Shown here: in pieces, positions 14,211-16,589 of the stretch
How the letters are laid out: every line of letters starts with the position of its first letter
Position numbering within the stretch: position 1 is the first letter of the stretch
DNA from: Euryarchaeota archaeon UBA596
Lineage (GTDB): Archaea > Thermoplasmatota > Poseidoniia > Poseidoniales > Poseidoniaceae
Assembly (NCBI GenBank): GCA_002498205.1
Contig: DAGQ01000026.1
Span: 531-17,119 of the forward strand
Length of the DNA stretch: 16,589 bases
Reading direction: 5' to 3'
Made by a program: the position numbers and the translations under genes
Notes under the pieces: model-generated
What the model saw: the letters and a program-made list of their open reading frames with translations, nothing else
Told to the model about the DNA's origin: nothing
Databases searched by the model: none

Positions 14211-14963
14211 GTGAGTGACGTAGATGATATGTTGTCTTTGTTAGAAAATAAGGCTAGAAGAGAAATTCTTGAACGTCTTGTTACTGAACCACATTATGCA
14301 TATCAATTAGCTGATCAAATTGGTGTTTCACAACAAGCAATTACTAAACATCTAACTTTATTAGAAAGTGCTGGAATGGTACAATCTGAAAAAATTCCAA
14401 GTTCAAAGGGTCCTGCAAAAAGAATTTATTCCGTTCAAAAATCATTTAGTATAAGAATTGATTTAGGTCCTGATTTATTTAAATTAGAAAAAAGAAAATT
14501 ACCTAAGGGGGGGCCAATGAGACTTAGTAATCGTTTACCAAACAATTCTAAAAAAATTGCAGAAAATCTTTCTGGAAGGAAAAAAATCGGTATTGATGAA
14601 GCTATTTTTCTATTAAGTGACCTTGAAGACTCATTAGATAAATTAGATGAACAGAGAGATGCATTGATTGCATTACATCAACATATAAAAAACAAAGCTT
14701 CTCCGTCAATAGAAAGTGATTTTGAACATTATGAAGAACGTCAACTGGTTCATTCTGTATTCAAAAATCCACGTGAAAAAATAGATATTGAACAATTAGC
14801 ATTTGAATTACAAATGCCGCAAAATAACGCACGTGAGTTAGCTGATATTTTTTATGAAAAACTCACAAGAAGCATGGCTAAAAGAAGTGGTAATATTATT
14901 GCAGCACCAAAAAATACTTCTCTCCCTTGGTGGGCTACACTTAGAGAAAATACTGAAAAATAA
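14211..14963 (+). CDS. Winged-helix (ArsR-like) transcriptional regulator
   Basis: A 250-residue DNA-binding regulator. The N-terminal winged helix spans about 5-75: SLLENKARREILERL, then YQLADQIGVSQQAITKHLTLLESAGMV as helix-turn-helix and recognition helix, then the wing (SSKGPAKRIYSV). FSIRIDLGPDLF at 78-89 resembles the segment that follows the HTH in a group of archaeal ArsR-like regulators. Residues 130-170 form a predicted coiled coil (FLLSDLEDSLDKLDEQRDALIALHQHI) that probably mediates dimerisation. Residues 185-235 may be a second winged helix. No metal-binding cysteine motif is present, so it is not a classical metal sensor. The GTG at 14211 is preferred; the ATG at 14229 would cut six residues. 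An inverted repeat just upstream suggests autoregulation. It converges on the cold-shock gene with 13 bases between stop codons. Confidence 0.85.
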   Translation: MSDVDDMLSLLENKARREILERLVTEPHYAYQLADQIGVSQQAITKHLTLLESAGMVQSEKIPSSKGPAKRIYSVQKSFSIRIDLGPDLFKLEKRKLPKGGPMRLSNRLPNNSKKIAENLSGRKKIGIDEAIFLLSDLEDSLDKLDEQRDALIALHQHIKNKASPSIESDFEHYEERQLVHSVFKNPREKIDIEQLAFELQMPQNNARELADIFYEKLTRSMAKRSGNIIAAPKNTSLPWWATLRENTEK

Positions 14964-14976
14964 AATTTCAATCAAG

Positions 14977-15177
14977 TTATTCTTCTTCGCCTATTTTTTT
15001 AACATTAATTGCATTCGGACCTTTTGGGCCCTCTCCTATCTCAAATTCAACAATATCACCATCTTTGATAAATCCATCAACTTGTGATGTATGTACAAAT
15101 AAATCTGAACCTTCTTGTTGTTCGATAAATCCATATCCTTTCTTTCTGTTAAACCACTTTACGACTCCTTGTGCCAT
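14977..15177 (-). CDS. csp: Cold-shock domain protein (CspA family)
   Basis: A 66-residue single cold-shock domain, full family length. CSD proteins bind single-stranded RNA or DNA and act as RNA chaperones. The motifs are VVKWFNRKKGYGFIE at 5-19, which includes RNP1 (KGYGFIE), and DLFVHTS at 25-31 (RNP2). The C-terminal strand has GPKGPNAINV. CSPs are typical of bacteria and scattered in psychrophilic and mesophilic archaea including marine lineages; bacterial origin is inferred. A TATA box (ATATAA, 15209-15214) lies 31 bases before the ATG and no Shine-Dalgarno is visible. A very short or absent leader is therefore expected, unlike the long 5' leader of bacterial cspA. Confidence 0.95.
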   Translation of the reverse strand: MAQGVVKWFNRKKGYGFIEQQEGSDLFVHTSQVDGFIKDGDIVEFEIGEGPKGPNAINVKKIGEEE

Positions 15178-15208
15178 AATTTAACCACGGACCAAACAAA
15201 GTACTTGA

Positions 15209-15214
15209 TTATAT
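15209..15214 (-). promoter_or_regulatory. TATA box for the cold-shock gene
   Basis: On the minus strand GGATATAATC contains ATATAA, ending 31 bases before the ATG at 15177. It is a good archaeal TATA match, with spacing that predicts a leader of only a few bases. Confidence 0.5.
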
Positions 15215-15269
15215 CCTATTACAATTACTTCTAAATTGGTTTTTTACTTAATTGTAAATAAGGCATAAT

Positions 15270-16589
15270 TTAGAAAAAATCGGAAAGTGATAATTGTTTA
15301 GATTTATCATTAGTAAATAATGAATCTGTGCTTGATACAAGCCATTCTACATTTTGTTTTGTATAATGATCTACACCATAAGTTTCTATTACATGTTTAG
15401 TAATTTCAATATATTTTCTTACCGCCCCTTGTGATACTGTTAATGCAAGGCCTCCTCCACAAAATTGTTGTTGCATACCTCCCTTAGATTGATATTTACG
15501 AAAACCTTGACCTTCAAGTGTAACTTTAGAAATGCATTTTCCTGCTAATGGCATACGCCTATATGAATGTCCACATTTAGTACAACGAACTTTTTGACGT
15601 GTAAAAGCAAGAAGATTTCCCCTTAAATCTGGTAAGAAATGAGACCTTACAACAGTAGATGCTACACGACTTACATCAACAGATCTTAATCTATGTCCTA
15701 ATGCTAATTGTCCATTCATTTTGTCTTTCATTGTTTCTAATGTCTTGTAAGATGAAAGTTCGGGTCCACTAGAAATATTTTCAGTTCCGTGTGTAAATCC
15801 TAAACCGCGAAGTGCAACAAATTGCCCTTCTTTCAAACGTGAAGTAATTGTCCCCATTGTTTCTTCTAATTCTTTTGGATGATACATTTTATCTGCCGCT
15901 TCATAAAATTCTGCTGAATAATTCCATGCAGCATCTACATTCAATGCTTCTTTATCAATTTCAAAGGGATTTAATCTTGTTGTTAAAACCAAGGGGGCAT
16001 CCATTAATCCTCCTCTTCTATTTGGTAATAATTGTCTTGAAAAATTAAGTAATCCATCCATTAAAAGCATGATACAATCTTCATCTCCATCACAATTTCT
16101 CCTCTTAGCTGCATGGAAGAAAGGATGCCCATATTGGGCTTTAGCTGAGGTAAAACCAATCAACCGGCCTAGTACTCCTGCTGAAGTGTGAGGGCTTAAA
16201 CAGATAAGAAGACTTCCAATTAGCTCATGCATGACTGAATTAGCGTTTACATTGTAGAAAGGCTCTGAGTCGTAAAGTTTAACTAACTCGTCATTGACAA
16301 AGTTTGCAACCTTAACTAACCAAGGACCTGCATTTTTTGAAACGATTAAGTCTTGGACTTTTAATTCTAATAATTGGTCTTCAGATTCCAATTTCTTACC
16401 ATCAATATCCTTACTGTAACCTAGCTCCAGAGCTTTATCAACCGATAATCCAATCTCTTTCGGATAAAAATGTGTAATTGGTAAATCTATCATATCATAC
16501 CTAAGTGTTCCATCCTTGTAAACTCTTAAATCATATTTTGAACGAAGTATCCCCTTTTCTAACGATTCCGGGATCTTAGGACCTGATTT
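15270..16589 (-). CDS. polC: DNA polymerase D large subunit DP2 (C-terminal 439 residues; gene runs off the right edge)
   Basis: The frame is open to the window edge, so the first ATG at 16493 is internal, not a start. PolD is the euryarchaeal replicative polymerase; DP2 is its catalytic subunit, normally 1100-1300 residues. Visible family blocks are ELKVQDLIV, PHTSAGVLGRLIGF, GHPFFHAAKRRNCDGDED with the two catalytic aspartates at fragment residues 167 and 169, and LPNRRGGLMDAPLVLT. A C-terminal zinc finger has C336, C339, C352 and C377. The last two cysteines are separated by 24 residues, where I expect about two in this family. The extreme C terminus QLSLSDFF (432-439) is a perfect PCNA-interacting box (Q-x-x-L-x-x-F-F). 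No intein is seen in the visible part. It is transcribed toward the cold-shock gene, 92 bases away. Confidence 0.96.
   Translation of the reverse strand, partial: KSGPKIPESLEKGILRSKYDLRVYKDGTLRYDMIDLPITHFYPKEIGLSVDKALELGYSKDIDGKKLESEDQLLELKVQDLIVSKNAGPWLVKVANFVNDELVKLYDSEPFYNVNANSVMHELIGSLLICLSPHTSAGVLGRLIGFTSAKAQYGHPFFHAAKRRNCDGDEDCIMLLMDGLLNFSRQLLPNRRGGLMDAPLVLTTRLNPFEIDKEALNVDAAWNYSAEFYEAADKMYHPKELEETMGTITSRLKEGQFVALRGLGFTHGTENISSGPELSSYKTLETMKDKMNGQLALGHRLRSVDVSRVASTVVRSHFLPDLRGNLLAFTRQKVRCTKCGHSYRRMPLAGKCISKVTLEGQGFRKYQSKGGMQQQFCGGGLALTVSQGAVRKYIEITKHVIETYGVDHYTKQNVEWLVSSTDSLFTNDKSKQLSLSDFF

Noticed and set aside
16491..16493. ATG at 16493 as the DP2 start
   Set aside because: The frame continues upstream to the window edge with DP2-like sequence (YDLRVYKDGTLRYD), so this ATG is internal.

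Overview
The window looks like a piece of chromosome from a marine, AT-rich euryarchaeon, most likely from the Thermoplasmatota plankton lineages (Marine Group II/Poseidoniales or Marine Group III). This rests on a set of archaeal information-processing genes: transcription factor B, both subunits of DNA topoisomerase VI, and the C-terminal third of the DP2 catalytic subunit of DNA polymerase D with a terminal PCNA-binding box. They are mixed with bacterial-looking metabolic genes: homodimeric pyruvate dehydrogenase E1, glycine-cleavage H protein, GalU, a swivel-first aconitase and a cold-shock protein. The lineage call is inference; no rRNA, tRNA, CRISPR array or insertion sequence was seen.

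Layout. Positions 1-524 hold the N-terminal part of aceE on the minus strand, running off the left edge. Diverging from it on the plus strand are a TVP38/DedA-type membrane protein, gcvH, and an RNase HI gene (1821-2357) that has no ATG, GTG or TTG start. Positions 2354-4522 carry two minus-strand genes of unknown function: a 558-residue multidomain protein and a four-helix membrane protein. galU (4577-5458) follows on the plus strand and converges on a two-gene minus-strand unit, tfb plus an all-helical repeat-like protein (5440-7787). From 7962 to 14963 everything is on the plus strand: an aconitase-family hydratase, top6B-top6A (overlapping by 4 bases), a two-helix membrane protein and a winged-helix regulator. 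The right end has a leaderless-looking cold-shock gene and the 3' part of the DP2 gene, both on the minus strand.

How the parts relate. AceE, aconitase and GcvH belong to pyruvate/TCA and one-carbon/lipoyl metabolism, but are separate transcription units. RNase HI, Topo VI, PolD and TFB are replication, repair and transcription functions. No phage or defence island is evident; this is core genome with some acquired genes.

The strongest unexpected signal is translational. Three genes (RNase HI, aconitase, and the helical protein after tfb) have family-conserved or clearly coding sequence upstream of any ATG/GTG/TTG. Each has a strong purine-rich Shine-Dalgarno sequence placed correctly before an ATC, ATT or CTG codon. 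Other points of interest are the 558-residue protein (whose modules I associate from memory with marine microalgal proteins), a 24-residue spacer splitting the last zinc knuckle of DP2, a structured leader before top6B, and an inverted repeat overlapping the promoter region of the regulator gene.
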